Positions 30,022 to 38,026 of a stretch of DNA of 64,000 nt are shown one piece after another. The notes below the pieces were generated by a model that saw only the letters and a program-made list of their open reading frames with translations, was not told the DNA's origin and did no database searches. This DNA comes from Kaistia terrae. GTDB lineage: Bacteria; Pseudomonadota; Alphaproteobacteria; Rhizobiales; Kaistiaceae. The stretch lies in NCBI RefSeq assembly GCF_026344005.1, contig NZ_JAPKNH010000003.1:62001-126000 (forward strand), read 5' to 3'. Every line of letters begins with the position of its first letter. Positions within the stretch are counted from its first letter, which is position 1. The position numbers and the translations under genes are program-made.

Positions 30022-30705
30022 TCAGCGGCCGCGAGAAAGGCGCTCGATCTCGTCACGCACCAGCCGTTCGACAAGCGGCGGCAAATTGTTGTCGAGCCAC
30101 GTCTTCAGCATTGGCCGGAGCATGTCCTTGACCAGATCGTCCAGCGTCTGCGAATGAGCGGCGCTCACCGCACCGGCAAGGTTGCCAAAGGCCGAATGAA
30201 TGATGGCGTCGGATATCGGCGACAGCAGCGGCTCGCTTGCCGGCACATCATTGACGACCGGCAATACGGGGCGAACCGGCGCGGGCGCGGGCTTCTCGGC
30301 GTGAACAGGTGCCGGCGCGCGGGCGGGTTCGGCGACACGGACGGGTTCGGCAGCTCGCACAGGCTCGGCAACCGGCGGCGCGGGACGCAGCATGCGCGGC
30401 TCAACCATGGGCGAAGGCGCCGCCTCGACAGGGGCCGGATCCGTCCGGGAATGAGACGGCGACAGCGGGCCAGCAAACTCGGCGACACGCGCGCTGAACA
30501 ATGCATCGATATCGGCGGCGGAAACGGGAACGCTCGGGAGCTTCGGCGTCAGCGCCGGCAGCTCGGACGGCTTGAACTCCGGAGCCTTGAACTCCGTGGC
30601 TGCCTTGGGGGCACCCAGACCATGCTCATCTTCGGAGATGATCCGGCGGATCGAGGCGAGGATTTCCTCCATCGAAGGCTCTTGTGCCGTACTGACCTTG
30701 GCCAT
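30022..30705 (-). CDS. popZ: Polar organising protein PopZ (DUF2497)
   Basis: A 227-aa protein with the PopZ layout: a conserved N-terminal helix (PSMEEILASIRRIISEDE), a Pro/Ala/Glu-rich disordered middle (about 50-160, many AEPVR-like repeats), and a conserved C-terminal helical assembly region (LDDLVKDMLRPMLKTWLDNN). In Caulobacter PopZ forms polar condensates anchoring ParB and signalling proteins. The ATG at 30705 (MAKVSTAQEP) fits the family; a TTG at 30768 is only the longest frame. The neighbour valS is a usual partner in this order. Confidence 0.9.
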   Translation of the reverse strand: MAKVSTAQEPSMEEILASIRRIISEDEHGLGAPKAATEFKAPEFKPSELPALTPKLPSVPVSAADIDALFSARVAEFAGPLSPSHSRTDPAPVEAAPSPMVEPRMLRPAPPVAEPVRAAEPVRVAEPARAPAPVHAEKPAPAPVRPVLPVVNDVPASEPLLSPISDAIIHSAFGNLAGAVSAAHSQTLDDLVKDMLRPMLKTWLDNNLPPLVERLVRDEIERLSRGR

Positions 30706-30776
30706 CGCTACCCCATACCCACAGAACTTAGCCGAATCACTTGAGAATCCAGCAATTCTATCGGCCAAGGTATCGA

Positions 30777-30812
30777 AAAGGGCGATCGGCCGGAACAGGG
30801 CCGATCGCTTTT
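30777..30812 (-). terminator. Bidirectional terminator between tolC and popZ
   Basis: Perfect 10-bp stem GCGATCGGCC / GGCCGATCGC (30782-30808, 7-base loop) with AAAA before and TTTT after. It lies just beyond the TolC-family stop codon. Confidence 0.85.
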
Positions 30813-30830
30813 CCCCGGCTGGAGACGGTG

Positions 30831-32210
30831 TTACCGGCCGTCAGGAGTCCGCAGGCCGATCCACTTATCGCGGACGGCCTCGTAATGCTGCTTCGGCTGG
30901 TACGTCTGAACCTTGAGGCTGAGATTCTGGGCCGAAAGCGCGCCAGTCGTCGAAAGCAGCGTGTAGGACGCCACGACCTGAGCGCGCTGCGCCAGGATCA
31001 GCGTCTCGCGCGCCTGCAACAGCGACTGCTGCTGGTTCAGCACGTCGAGCGTGGTGCGCTGACCGACCTTCTGCTCTTCGATGACGCCTTCGAGCGCGAG
31101 CTGCGAAGCGCGGATCTGTTCCTGAGCCGACGTGATGGAAGCGCGCGCGGCCTGAAGCTGACCAAACGCGGAGACCGCCGCGGCCCGGACCTGGTCACGG
31201 GACACATCGAGCTGGATGCGGTACTGGCCGAGCGTTTCCTTGGCCTGGCGCGTCTGCGAGTAGACGACACCGCCCTCATAAATCGGCACGGTCAGATTGG
31301 CAGTCACCGTCGCCGAGCTGTTCCATCCGCCGATCTGGCTCGGGTCGTCATTCTGCGCGAGCTGGCCCTGCAGCGACACGGTCGGGAGCAACTGGCCCTC
31401 GATCACCTTCACGTTGAAGGCAGCGGTGTCGATGTTGTAGCTGGCGGCACGAATCGCCGGATGGCGCGATTGACCCGCCGCAACGGCAGCCTCTGCCGAC
31501 TTCGGCAGCAGCCGCGTATTGACCGGCGGCGTCTGCAAGTTCTTCGGAGCAACGCCGATGATCTGGACATAGGTCGCATTGGCCGAGTTCAGGTCGGCGA
31601 CGGCGACGTCATAGGCGGTCTGACCCTGGCTCAGGGCAGCGTCCGTCTGCGCCAGATCGGTCCGCGTGCCCTCACCCACCTTCAGGCGGTCGGCAGCAGC
31701 GCGCTGCTGTTCACGCAGGAAGGCAATATTCTGCTGGCGCAGGCCGACGATGGCCTGCTGATAAATCACGTTGGTATAGGCCGCCACGGCGTCCAGCAGC
31801 ACATCCTGCTCGGTCGAACGGAGGATTTCGCGACCGGCCAGCACGCCCGATTCGGCCTGCTTCACGGAGTTCTGCGTACGAAATCCGCGAAAGATCGGCT
31901 GCTCGATGGTAAGCGCAACGCCACGCGACCAGAGCGTCTGCGAACCGACCGGGGTCAGCGGGGAAGTGCGCCCACGCGTATAGGACGGACCTGCATAGGC
32001 ACTACCCGTCAGCACCGGGCGGTAGCCGGACAGCGCCTGGGGCACATTTTCGTCAGTCGCACGCAACTGGGCGCGCATCGCATTCAGCGTGGGGTTGGCA
32101 TTATACGTCTGCGAAAGCGCAGTCGTCAGCGTGTCGGCATATACCGAGGGGGCAGCTACGATAACCGCAGCCATAGCTACGGTTGCCAGATAGACCCGGG
32201 AAAAAACCAC
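30831..32210 (-). CDS. tolC: TolC-family outer membrane channel
   Basis: A 459-aa outer membrane efflux protein serving type I secretion and RND pumps. A signal peptide (about 22 residues, ending VYADT) is followed by the duplicated OEP helical hairpins: ALSQTYNANPTLNAMRAQL, ERLKV-like RLKVGEGTRTDLAQTDAALS, and the second repeat QKVGQRTTLDVLNQQQSLL. The GTG at 32210 has GAGG eight bases upstream; a TTG at 32216 is the alternative. No partner pump is adjacent. The upstream neighbour is a PCMT-like gene, as in other Hyphomicrobiales. Confidence 0.92.
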   Translation of the reverse strand: MVFSRVYLATVAMAAVIVAAPSVYADTLTTALSQTYNANPTLNAMRAQLRATDENVPQALSGYRPVLTGSAYAGPSYTRGRTSPLTPVGSQTLWSRGVALTIEQPIFRGFRTQNSVKQAESGVLAGREILRSTEQDVLLDAVAAYTNVIYQQAIVGLRQQNIAFLREQQRAAADRLKVGEGTRTDLAQTDAALSQGQTAYDVAVADLNSANATYVQIIGVAPKNLQTPPVNTRLLPKSAEAAVAAGQSRHPAIRAASYNIDTAAFNVKVIEGQLLPTVSLQGQLAQNDDPSQIGGWNSSATVTANLTVPIYEGGVVYSQTRQAKETLGQYRIQLDVSRDQVRAAAVSAFGQLQAARASITSAQEQIRASQLALEGVIEEQKVGQRTTLDVLNQQQSLLQARETLILAQRAQVVASYTLLSTTGALSAQNLSLKVQTYQPKQHYEAVRDKWIGLRTPDGR

Positions 32211-32420
32211 GTTCAAAACCTCGGCGTTGCGAGGCGACGCCCCCCTACCGGACGTCCACCGTCGGACAATACGTCGTTAATGTACGCGAGCCCCGGCGAG
32301 GGTCAAATGGCCGAAAGGCCAAATAGGCTGTTAAAGCGCGCCGTGCGACGGGAAAGCCACAGATACCGCCCGAATTCGAAAACGAAATTCTGCGGCTAAC
32401 CCATTCAAATCAAATCGAAA

Positions 32421-33089
32421 TCAGAAAACAAACGCTTTTGGCTTCTGAAAACCGGGCAACGGCCGGACCGACGTGTTGAACGCAGGGCGCCCGCTGACCG
32501 ACCCACCGGAGCGGGTGTAGATCATGGCCTTGGCCGCGAGCCCATTCGCACCGACAACAGCGATGATTCGACCACCCTCGCCGATCTGGTCGAACAGCGC
32601 CGGCGGGATCACGTCGACTGCACCCTCGAGCAGGATCACATCATAGGGCGCCTTGGCCGCATGGCCTTCGGTGAGCGCACCGACGACGACGTCCACATTC
32701 GAAACGCCGAGCGCGGCGAGATTTTCGCGCGACTTGGCCGCGAGCGACTCATCCGAATCAAGCGCGACCACCGAGGCGGCCAGGCGGCTGAGGATCGCGG
32801 CGGAATAGCCCGTCGTCGAACCGATATCGAGAACACGATCGGTCGGCAGGATGCCGGCAAGCTGCACCAGCTTGGCCAGGGGCCCCGGCTCCATCACATA
32901 GCGCGGCGTCGCGCCGGCGCCCGATACCAGTGTGTCTTCATCGATATAGGCGAGCGGCTTCAGATGATCGGGCACGAAGATTTCGCGCGGCACGGCGGCG
33001 AAGGCGTCGAGCACATCGTACTCGGTCACATCGACCGTGCGAATCTGGCAGTCCACCATCGTGGTTCGCGCCTTGGCGAAATCGACCAT
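32421..33089 (-). CDS. PCMT-family protein-L-isoaspartate O-methyltransferase-like protein
   Basis: A 222-aa SAM-dependent methyltransferase fold. It starts MVDFAKARTTMVDCQIRTVD, contains the SAM motif VLDIGSTTGYSAAILSRLAA and post-motif VDVVVGALTEG. The family motif MVxxQI...I...VLxAxxxVPRExFVP is clear (AFAAVPREIFVP). The ATG at 33089 is preceded by AAAGGG. The rhizobial subgroup adjacent to tolC is annotated as PCMT, but true isoaspartate repair activity has not been shown for it as far as I know, and the acceptor-binding SGxA motif is modified (SGAGATPRY). Confidence 0.85.
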   Translation of the reverse strand: MVDFAKARTTMVDCQIRTVDVTEYDVLDAFAAVPREIFVPDHLKPLAYIDEDTLVSGAGATPRYVMEPGPLAKLVQLAGILPTDRVLDIGSTTGYSAAILSRLAASVVALDSDESLAAKSRENLAALGVSNVDVVVGALTEGHAAKAPYDVILLEGAVDVIPPALFDQIGEGGRIIAVVGANGLAAKAMIYTRSGGSVSGRPAFNTSVRPLPGFQKPKAFVF

Positions 33090-33351
33090 GATCTGGGACC
33101 CTTTGTCGTCATTGTGGCAATAGACGTTCCAATACCGATCGTTCGGCAAGGTGACAAGCCATTCCGAGCTGGCGCGGCGCCGCAGCCCGTCGCGACAGTT
33201 GCACGGATCGCTCCTCAACGGGTGTAGTGGCGCTCCGCCATCATCCTCCTGTTACATAGGCTGTCCATAGGACCCGCGTGAAACGCGGTGTAGCCGTACT
33301 CGGCTGCACCTCGTCTGCTTGATGAGCATCAACCTAAAGGGGACACCGAAG

Positions 33352-34218
33352 ATGGTTCGCAAGACACTCTATGGCGCAGCATTCGCCATTCTGAGCCTTT
33401 CCACGGTCCAATATGCTGTCGCAGAGTCGAAGATCGACAATAGTGCACTTGAAAGCACCGAATTTCGTCAGCACGAGCGTACCTTCGGCCTCGTCTATAC
33501 CTTGCCCGCAGATGTCAACGAGACCCTGCACCGTTCGCTCGGCGGCATGCTCAATGAGCGGCTGCTGACGCTCGGCCTCGAGACGGATGCCATCCGCACC
33601 AACATCCCGCATGTCACCGTTGTCCACATCCACAACGCCGACCCCACGACGCCCGCCAAGATGCTGGAAGCGCTGCCCACGCCGCCGAAGCCGCTCAGCG
33701 TCACGCTGAAGAAGTTCTACACGACCGAAGCCGCCAAGGGCGCCGGCCAGCCCTGGTGGCTCGACCTCGGCATCGTCAAGGAAGGCGACGGCTTCGAGCA
33801 GATGATGGCCTACAACACCGTTGCGACGGCGGCCCTCGCACCGCTGCGCGACGGCCCGCTGCCCCGCGTCACCGGCCCCGTCTTCGCCAAGATGGCGGAT
33901 GCCGGCAAGGAACTGGTCAAGACGGTCGGCGTCAGCGGCGTCAACGTCGTGAAGAACGGCGAAGAACTGCGTCCGCACAACCCGCACAACACGCTGGTCT
34001 ACAGCACCAAGACCTTCTCGCCAGAGATCCAGCAGTCGATGGGTGCGCTCGCCGAGCAGTTCAACCAGATCCTGCCGGAAGGCATCCCGACGACCTTCAA
34101 GACGGTATCGATCGTCGAACTGGCCTTTTCCGGCAACGTGACGCGCGAGATCTACCGCGTCGATCTCGAGACCGGCGCCGTGCTCGAAGTCGTCAGCGGC
34201 AAGGCCGTCACTCGCTAA
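33352..34218 (+). CDS. Exported 2H-phosphoesterase-like protein
   Basis: A 288-aa protein with a Sec signal peptide (MVRKTLYGAAFAILSLSTVQ then AVA before ES). Two His-x-Thr motifs in matched settings, IPHVTVV (His87) and NPHNTLV (His212), are what the 2H phosphoesterase superfamily (2'-5' RNA ligase / cyclic phosphodiesterase fold) uses as its active site. The C-terminal half (VSIVELAFSG, REIYRVDLE) fits a closing strand pair. The ATG at 33352 has AAAGGGGAC upstream. The gene is monocistronic between the PCMT gene (divergent) and tRNA-Cys. The fold call comes from motifs only; the substrate is unknown. Confidence 0.65.
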   Translation: MVRKTLYGAAFAILSLSTVQYAVAESKIDNSALESTEFRQHERTFGLVYTLPADVNETLHRSLGGMLNERLLTLGLETDAIRTNIPHVTVVHIHNADPTTPAKMLEALPTPPKPLSVTLKKFYTTEAAKGAGQPWWLDLGIVKEGDGFEQMMAYNTVATAALAPLRDGPLPRVTGPVFAKMADAGKELVKTVGVSGVNVVKNGEELRPHNPHNTLVYSTKTFSPEIQQSMGALAEQFNQILPEGIPTTFKTVSIVELAFSGNVTREIYRVDLETGAVLEVVSGKAVTR

Positions 34219-34456
34219 ACGGTCCTAGGCGGGGGCGGCGAATGGCTGCCTCCGCTTCGGAATGCGCTGCGTCAAACATACTCCACAGGCTTTGGCGGAG
34301 ATCACCGACGTTCGGACTAGACGTCGCGGTCGGTAGCTTGTAGAAGCCCCACACGGTCAAGGAAGCGATGCTGGCTTGAGCGTTTTGCCGGTCCCGAACA
34401 TCTTCGGATGCAAGGAACGGATCTGCTGGATGTTCGCCCTTCGGGCTGAATGTCAA
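34208..34456 (-). CDS. Possible small protein, uncertain
   Basis: An 82-aa frame beginning MTFSPKGEHPADPFLASED and ending RRPRLGPFSE. Its end overlaps the convergent 2H-like gene by 11 bp. Composition is protein-like rather than shadow-like, but there is no clear ribosome site or recognisable domain, so it may be spurious or a remnant of a larger gene next to the tRNA. Confidence 0.3.
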   Translation of the reverse strand: MTFSPKGEHPADPFLASEDVRDRQNAQASIASLTVWGFYKLPTATSSPNVGDLRQSLWSMFDAAHSEAEAAIRRPRLGPFSE

Positions 34457-34462
34457 CGAGAT

Positions 34463-34536
34463 GGCCTCGTGGCGGAATGGTTACGCAGAGGACTGCAAAT
34501 CCTTGCATCCCGGTTCGATTCCGGGCGAGGCCTCCA
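34463..34536 (+). tRNA. tRNA-Cys (GCA)
   Basis: Acceptor stem GGCCTCG / CGAGGCC (34463-34469 with 34526-34532), anticodon loop CTGCAAA with GCA at 34495-34497, T-arm CCCGG-TTCGATT-CCGGG, discriminator T and an encoded CCA at 34534-34536. The cloverleaf closes without mismatches in the acceptor and T stems. Confidence 0.97.
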
Positions 34537-34794
34537 CTCGTTTTGCTTGTGATATCAAGCCCTTAAGGCCCCCTCCTCCGACGCATCTTGGCATGCATTT
34601 CGTGCGCGTGTTCTGTCTGGATTCCTGGTGTTTCCAACGATTCCCAGTGGACCACGGCAAGTCCACGCGACATGGCAACGCTGGGCAGGACTCAAGTTTG
34701 GATGCAGGCTAACGGGCCTAGGGTTTGTGTCGGCCGCGTCCATCCTTCGAAAAACAGGGCTCGCCGCTGGCCTCCCTTGTCCTCGTCGCTTTTC

Positions 34795-35484
34795 TCAGGC
34801 CGAACCCTCGAGATCCAAATGCATGCGTTGGGACAGGTTGGCGAGTTCGACCCGGCTGGTGATGTCGAGCTTGCTGTAAATGCTGTGTAGGTGCAGCTTC
34901 ACCGTTCCTGGGGAGATGCCAAGCCGGGAGCCGATATCCCGGCTCCTGAAGCCGGCAGCCGCAAGGCGCGAGACCTCAACCTCGCGGGGAGTCAGAAGCT
35001 TCAAGATGCCGTCCCGCTCGACGTCACGCTGGTGGAGACGATCAAACGCAGCCTCAAGGCTCTGGTCGGCGAAATACGTCTCGCCCGCAAACACTGTCCG
35101 GATGCAGTCAAGCAGCACAGTGGGCGCCTGCTCTTTGAGGACGACGCCGTTCACGCCAAGCCGCGTCGCTTCGGCCAAATCCTCGTCGCTGATGTCTGCC
35201 GTCAGCACCACCAGCGGCAGCGTAGGCCGATAGGCGCGCAGACGGCGGATCAGATCGAGGCCGCCCATCTCGGGCATGCGCAGATCCAGCACCACCATGT
35301 CCACGGGCTGGGCCTCGACGACCTCTATCGCGTGAGCGGCGCTCTGGCAGATCGCCGTGACGCTCCAGCCCGGTTCCGTCTCGATCATGCGGCGGAGTCC
35401 GTCGAGTACGATCAGGTGATCGTCGACGATGACGAGGCGCAGCGTCACCGGTGCAGCGGCAGCTTGACGATGATCCGTGTCCAT
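34795..35484 (-). CDS. NarL/FixJ-family response regulator
   Basis: A 229-aa regulator. Receiver with acidic pair VIVDDH, phospho-Asp in MVVLDLRMPEM, Thr in VLTADIS and Lys in VVLKEQ, all intact; then a LuxR HTH (LTPREVEVSRLAAAGFRSRD, GISPGTVKLHLHSIYSKL). The start MDTDHRQAAAA at 35484 overlaps the end of the upstream kinase gene by 40 bp. Together they form a complete two-component system divergent from the SGNH/lyase operon, which is the most plausible target. Confidence 0.93.
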   Translation of the reverse strand: MDTDHRQAAAAPVTLRLVIVDDHLIVLDGLRRMIETEPGWSVTAICQSAAHAIEVVEAQPVDMVVLDLRMPEMGGLDLIRRLRAYRPTLPLVVLTADISDEDLAEATRLGVNGVVLKEQAPTVLLDCIRTVFAGETYFADQSLEAAFDRLHQRDVERDGILKLLTPREVEVSRLAAAGFRSRDIGSRLGISPGTVKLHLHSIYSKLDITSRVELANLSQRMHLDLEGSA

Positions 35485-37244
35485 TGAGCCACCCGATCGA
35501 TTGATAGTGTTCCACACCGTGCGGCCGCGCGCTGGCGCAGGCTGCGCGGACCGAGATTCTCGGCTTCAAGTTCCGCATGCTCGAAACATCGGCCGTAACC
35601 GAAGCCGGATCCGTTGTCGTCAATCGTCAACGCCACTGCCTCGCCCTCCAGGACAAGGCCGATGCGGACCGTGCGAGCAGCGCCGTGGCGCACGGCGTTG
35701 GCCGTCGCCTCGGAGATCATCCGGGTCAACTCATAGACCATCATGGCTGGCATCCGCATATCGACAGGATCGAGCGTGAGGTGGGCGTCGATCAGCCATT
35801 GCTGCCTGAGCCGCTGCACGAGCGCTTCCAATTGCTCCCGGAGACGATAGTCGCCGCCATTGCTCGACGCCTGCGTGGGCTCCAGTGCACGGATGAAAAA
35901 CCTCAGCTCGCGCTGCTCGTCAGCAAGCATGGTCTGGATTGCCATCAGGCGTTCGTTGAGCGTTTGGGCGGCGTCCGGATCCTGCGACCGCAACGCCTGC
36001 AGCTGCAGCGCCGTGCCGGCCAGAGACTGCAGCACCCCGTCATGCAGGTCGCGGCCGATTCGGATCCGCTCCTCGACCGCGGCTGCGTCGCTCAGCTTGC
36101 GCACGAGGAACGCTTGATGGAACAGCGCCTTGAGCCTGTCGGCGACGATCTCGGCGATCGCGACATCATCCAGCTTCAGCGGTGCCGGATCGAGCAGGAA
36201 CAGCCGCGCCTCAAGATCACCCACGGTGAATGCCACGGACACCGCGGAGCCCATAGAAAACTCGGCAACCAGCGCCGGCGAAATCTGGCCGGGCTCGCCG
36301 GTGCCCCGGTCGAACCGCCCTTCCCCCTTGTGAATGAGCAGGCGCGACGACGGGGCGTCGGCGATCAGCAGGCTCGCATGCTGAAGCGCCTCGCTCGTCC
36401 AGGGCATATAGCTGCCGGGCGGCAAGCGGATGACCTCGGACGCGCCCTGGTCCCAGACTGCCAGATAGGTCCACGGCTCCTCGCCGTCACTCCAGATCAA
36501 GAGCGCTCGGGGCACCCGCATCACATGCGCCGCATAGTCGAGCGCGACCTTAGCCGGCCATTCTCGCCCCTCGGGAACAGCCGGCGTTTTCTCCACCAGC
36601 CGCAGTAGTTCGGTGCGCACCTCCTCCTGGTGGGCGCCGAGCCAGACGAGCAGGATTCCGGACACCAACATGAACAGGATCCGCGAGACATCGGTCGTCG
36701 CGTCGGCATCCGGATCGATGAGCGCCGTCGTATCGGTCGCGACGAGCACCAGAAGCACCGACACACAGATCAGCCCGGTCCACAGCGCCCCGCGCCAGCG
36801 CCAATGCAGCGTGGCCGACAGGAGAGTGAAGGGCATGAACATGAAGAAGGGGCTGGACGCTCCATCTGTCAGGGCCATGAAGACGGTGAAGGCGATCATG
36901 TCGATGACGTGCCGGACCAATGTCCCACGGACGCGGGGCACCTCGGTCCGCCACACCAGAACCGCGGCGATTACGGCATAGGACAGATAGCCGAGCAGGA
37001 GCACAATGATGAGTTCAGAAGAACGCGGCGCATGCTCGGTGTCGAGCCAGGCGATGTAGAAACTGCCGATCGCCAGCAAAATTCTGCCGATCGCGATTAC
37101 CCGGTCCGAACGGGCGCGGAAGGTGTTGATCAAGGTTGCCCGGCCGAGCGCCGCATCTAGCGGACCGGCGTGGCGCGGCTTGGACGCGGCGAACGGCGCG
37201 ATCTTGGCGTGGCTGGTTTGGCCTCCTGGAAAGCGCGTTAGCAT
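35445..37244 (-). CDS. Membrane-bound NarL-type sensor histidine kinase
   Basis: About 599 aa from the ATG at 37244. Five to six membrane segments (for example VIAIGRILLAIGSFYIAWL, LIIVLLLGYLSYAVIAAVLV, LLVLVATDTTAL region, ILFMLVSGILLVWLGA) lead to a GAF-like region (about 240-400), the HisKA_3 H-box GRDLHDGVLQSLAGTALQLQ and a HATPase (EATANAVRHG, DDNGSGFG). The frame is open to 37385, but the extra N-terminus is Pro/Gly-rich and unlike the family, so the start is uncertain by about 47 codons. The stimulus is unknown. Confidence 0.92.
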   Translation of the reverse strand: MLTRFPGGQTSHAKIAPFAASKPRHAGPLDAALGRATLINTFRARSDRVIAIGRILLAIGSFYIAWLDTEHAPRSSELIIVLLLGYLSYAVIAAVLVWRTEVPRVRGTLVRHVIDMIAFTVFMALTDGASSPFFMFMPFTLLSATLHWRWRGALWTGLICVSVLLVLVATDTTALIDPDADATTDVSRILFMLVSGILLVWLGAHQEEVRTELLRLVEKTPAVPEGREWPAKVALDYAAHVMRVPRALLIWSDGEEPWTYLAVWDQGASEVIRLPPGSYMPWTSEALQHASLLIADAPSSRLLIHKGEGRFDRGTGEPGQISPALVAEFSMGSAVSVAFTVGDLEARLFLLDPAPLKLDDVAIAEIVADRLKALFHQAFLVRKLSDAAAVEERIRIGRDLHDGVLQSLAGTALQLQALRSQDPDAAQTLNERLMAIQTMLADEQRELRFFIRALEPTQASSNGGDYRLREQLEALVQRLRQQWLIDAHLTLDPVDMRMPAMMVYELTRMISEATANAVRHGAARTVRIGLVLEGEAVALTIDDNGSGFGYGRCFEHAELEAENLGPRSLRQRAAARCGTLSIDRVAQWTRIIVKLPLHR

Positions 37245-37555
37245 CGACACAGCCACTCTCCGTCCGTCCGAAGCAGCCGCCCCGCCAAACGCTCCCTTGC
37301 CGGGCAACTCTATGCCTGGGAGTTTGGGCACGTCACAGGTCGGCGGTCGCGGCAGGCGATCTACCGAGACTACTCCCGGCGCCACTCATCCACAACGCCC
37401 CCAGTAGACCTATAGAACCTCCGATATATAGGGAGCTCCCGACCCCTGGAGTAAGATCACCGCCAATATCCGTCTTGATGTCGGCTGCGTGAAAACATGC
37501 CTTTCGAACAACCCGGATTTCCCAACAGAAGTATTTCACTCCGACATGGAGAGAA
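37245..37555. other. Divergent control region of the kinase and SGNH/lyase operon
   Basis: About 310 bp between the two-component system and the five-gene operon. It holds the palindromic GGGAGCTCCC around 37431 and an AT-rich stretch toward 37490-37550, as expected for promoters. No RNA gene is apparent. If the kinase starts further upstream this region shrinks to 170 bp. Confidence 0.45.
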
Positions 37556-38026
37556 ATGATGCAAAACTGGGCTGCAATCGAGATTTCACTGGATGTGAAA
37601 GGTAGGCCGCCGGTTCAACTGTTGCGCTGTGCCTATCGCGCAAGTCGATCGGGGTTGATTGCGCTCGTGATGAACGGCGTGGAGCCTGGCGCCGCGAACC
37701 GTGTACTCGATCCGGTCGTCGCCCGCATGCCGCTGACCATCCCTGGCGTCGCCTATCTGCCAATTGGAGACGATGAGCGGGTGCGGGACGCCGTGCTGTC
37801 GGCCGATGCAATCCTCGTCGCCACGGCGCGCTTTCGCCAAGCCGTCCTGGACCTCGGCGTCGATCCCGAAGTGATCTGGCCGACCCACACGCTACTGACC
37901 CGCATGGGCCAGGAGGCGCTTTTCCGCTCCCTTGGACAGTGGCCGGTCGGTAGCCAGAACCTGCGACGGCATGAGCCGCTTCACGTCCGTCCGCACGGCA
38001 GGCTTCCGGAGTTCCAGAGAGCATGA
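37556..38026 (+). CDS. Unknown 156-aa protein, first gene of the SGNH/lyase operon
   Basis: A 156-aa soluble protein starting MMQNWAAIEISLDVKG with GGAGAG just upstream. Alternating hydrophobic strands and helices (LIALVMNGVEP, GVAYLPIGDDE, RVRDAVLSADAILVATARFR, LGVDPEVIWP) look like half of a Rossmann-type fold, and the last pattern recalls the C-terminal half of GT4 glycosyltransferases; that resemblance is weak. It overlaps the first SGNH gene by four bases (ATGA), so it belongs to the operon. I do not recognise the family. Confidence 0.7.
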   Translation: MMQNWAAIEISLDVKGRPPVQLLRCAYRASRSGLIALVMNGVEPGAANRVLDPVVARMPLTIPGVAYLPIGDDERVRDAVLSADAILVATARFRQAVLDLGVDPEVIWPTHTLLTRMGQEALFRSLGQWPVGSQNLRRHEPLHVRPHGRLPEFQRA

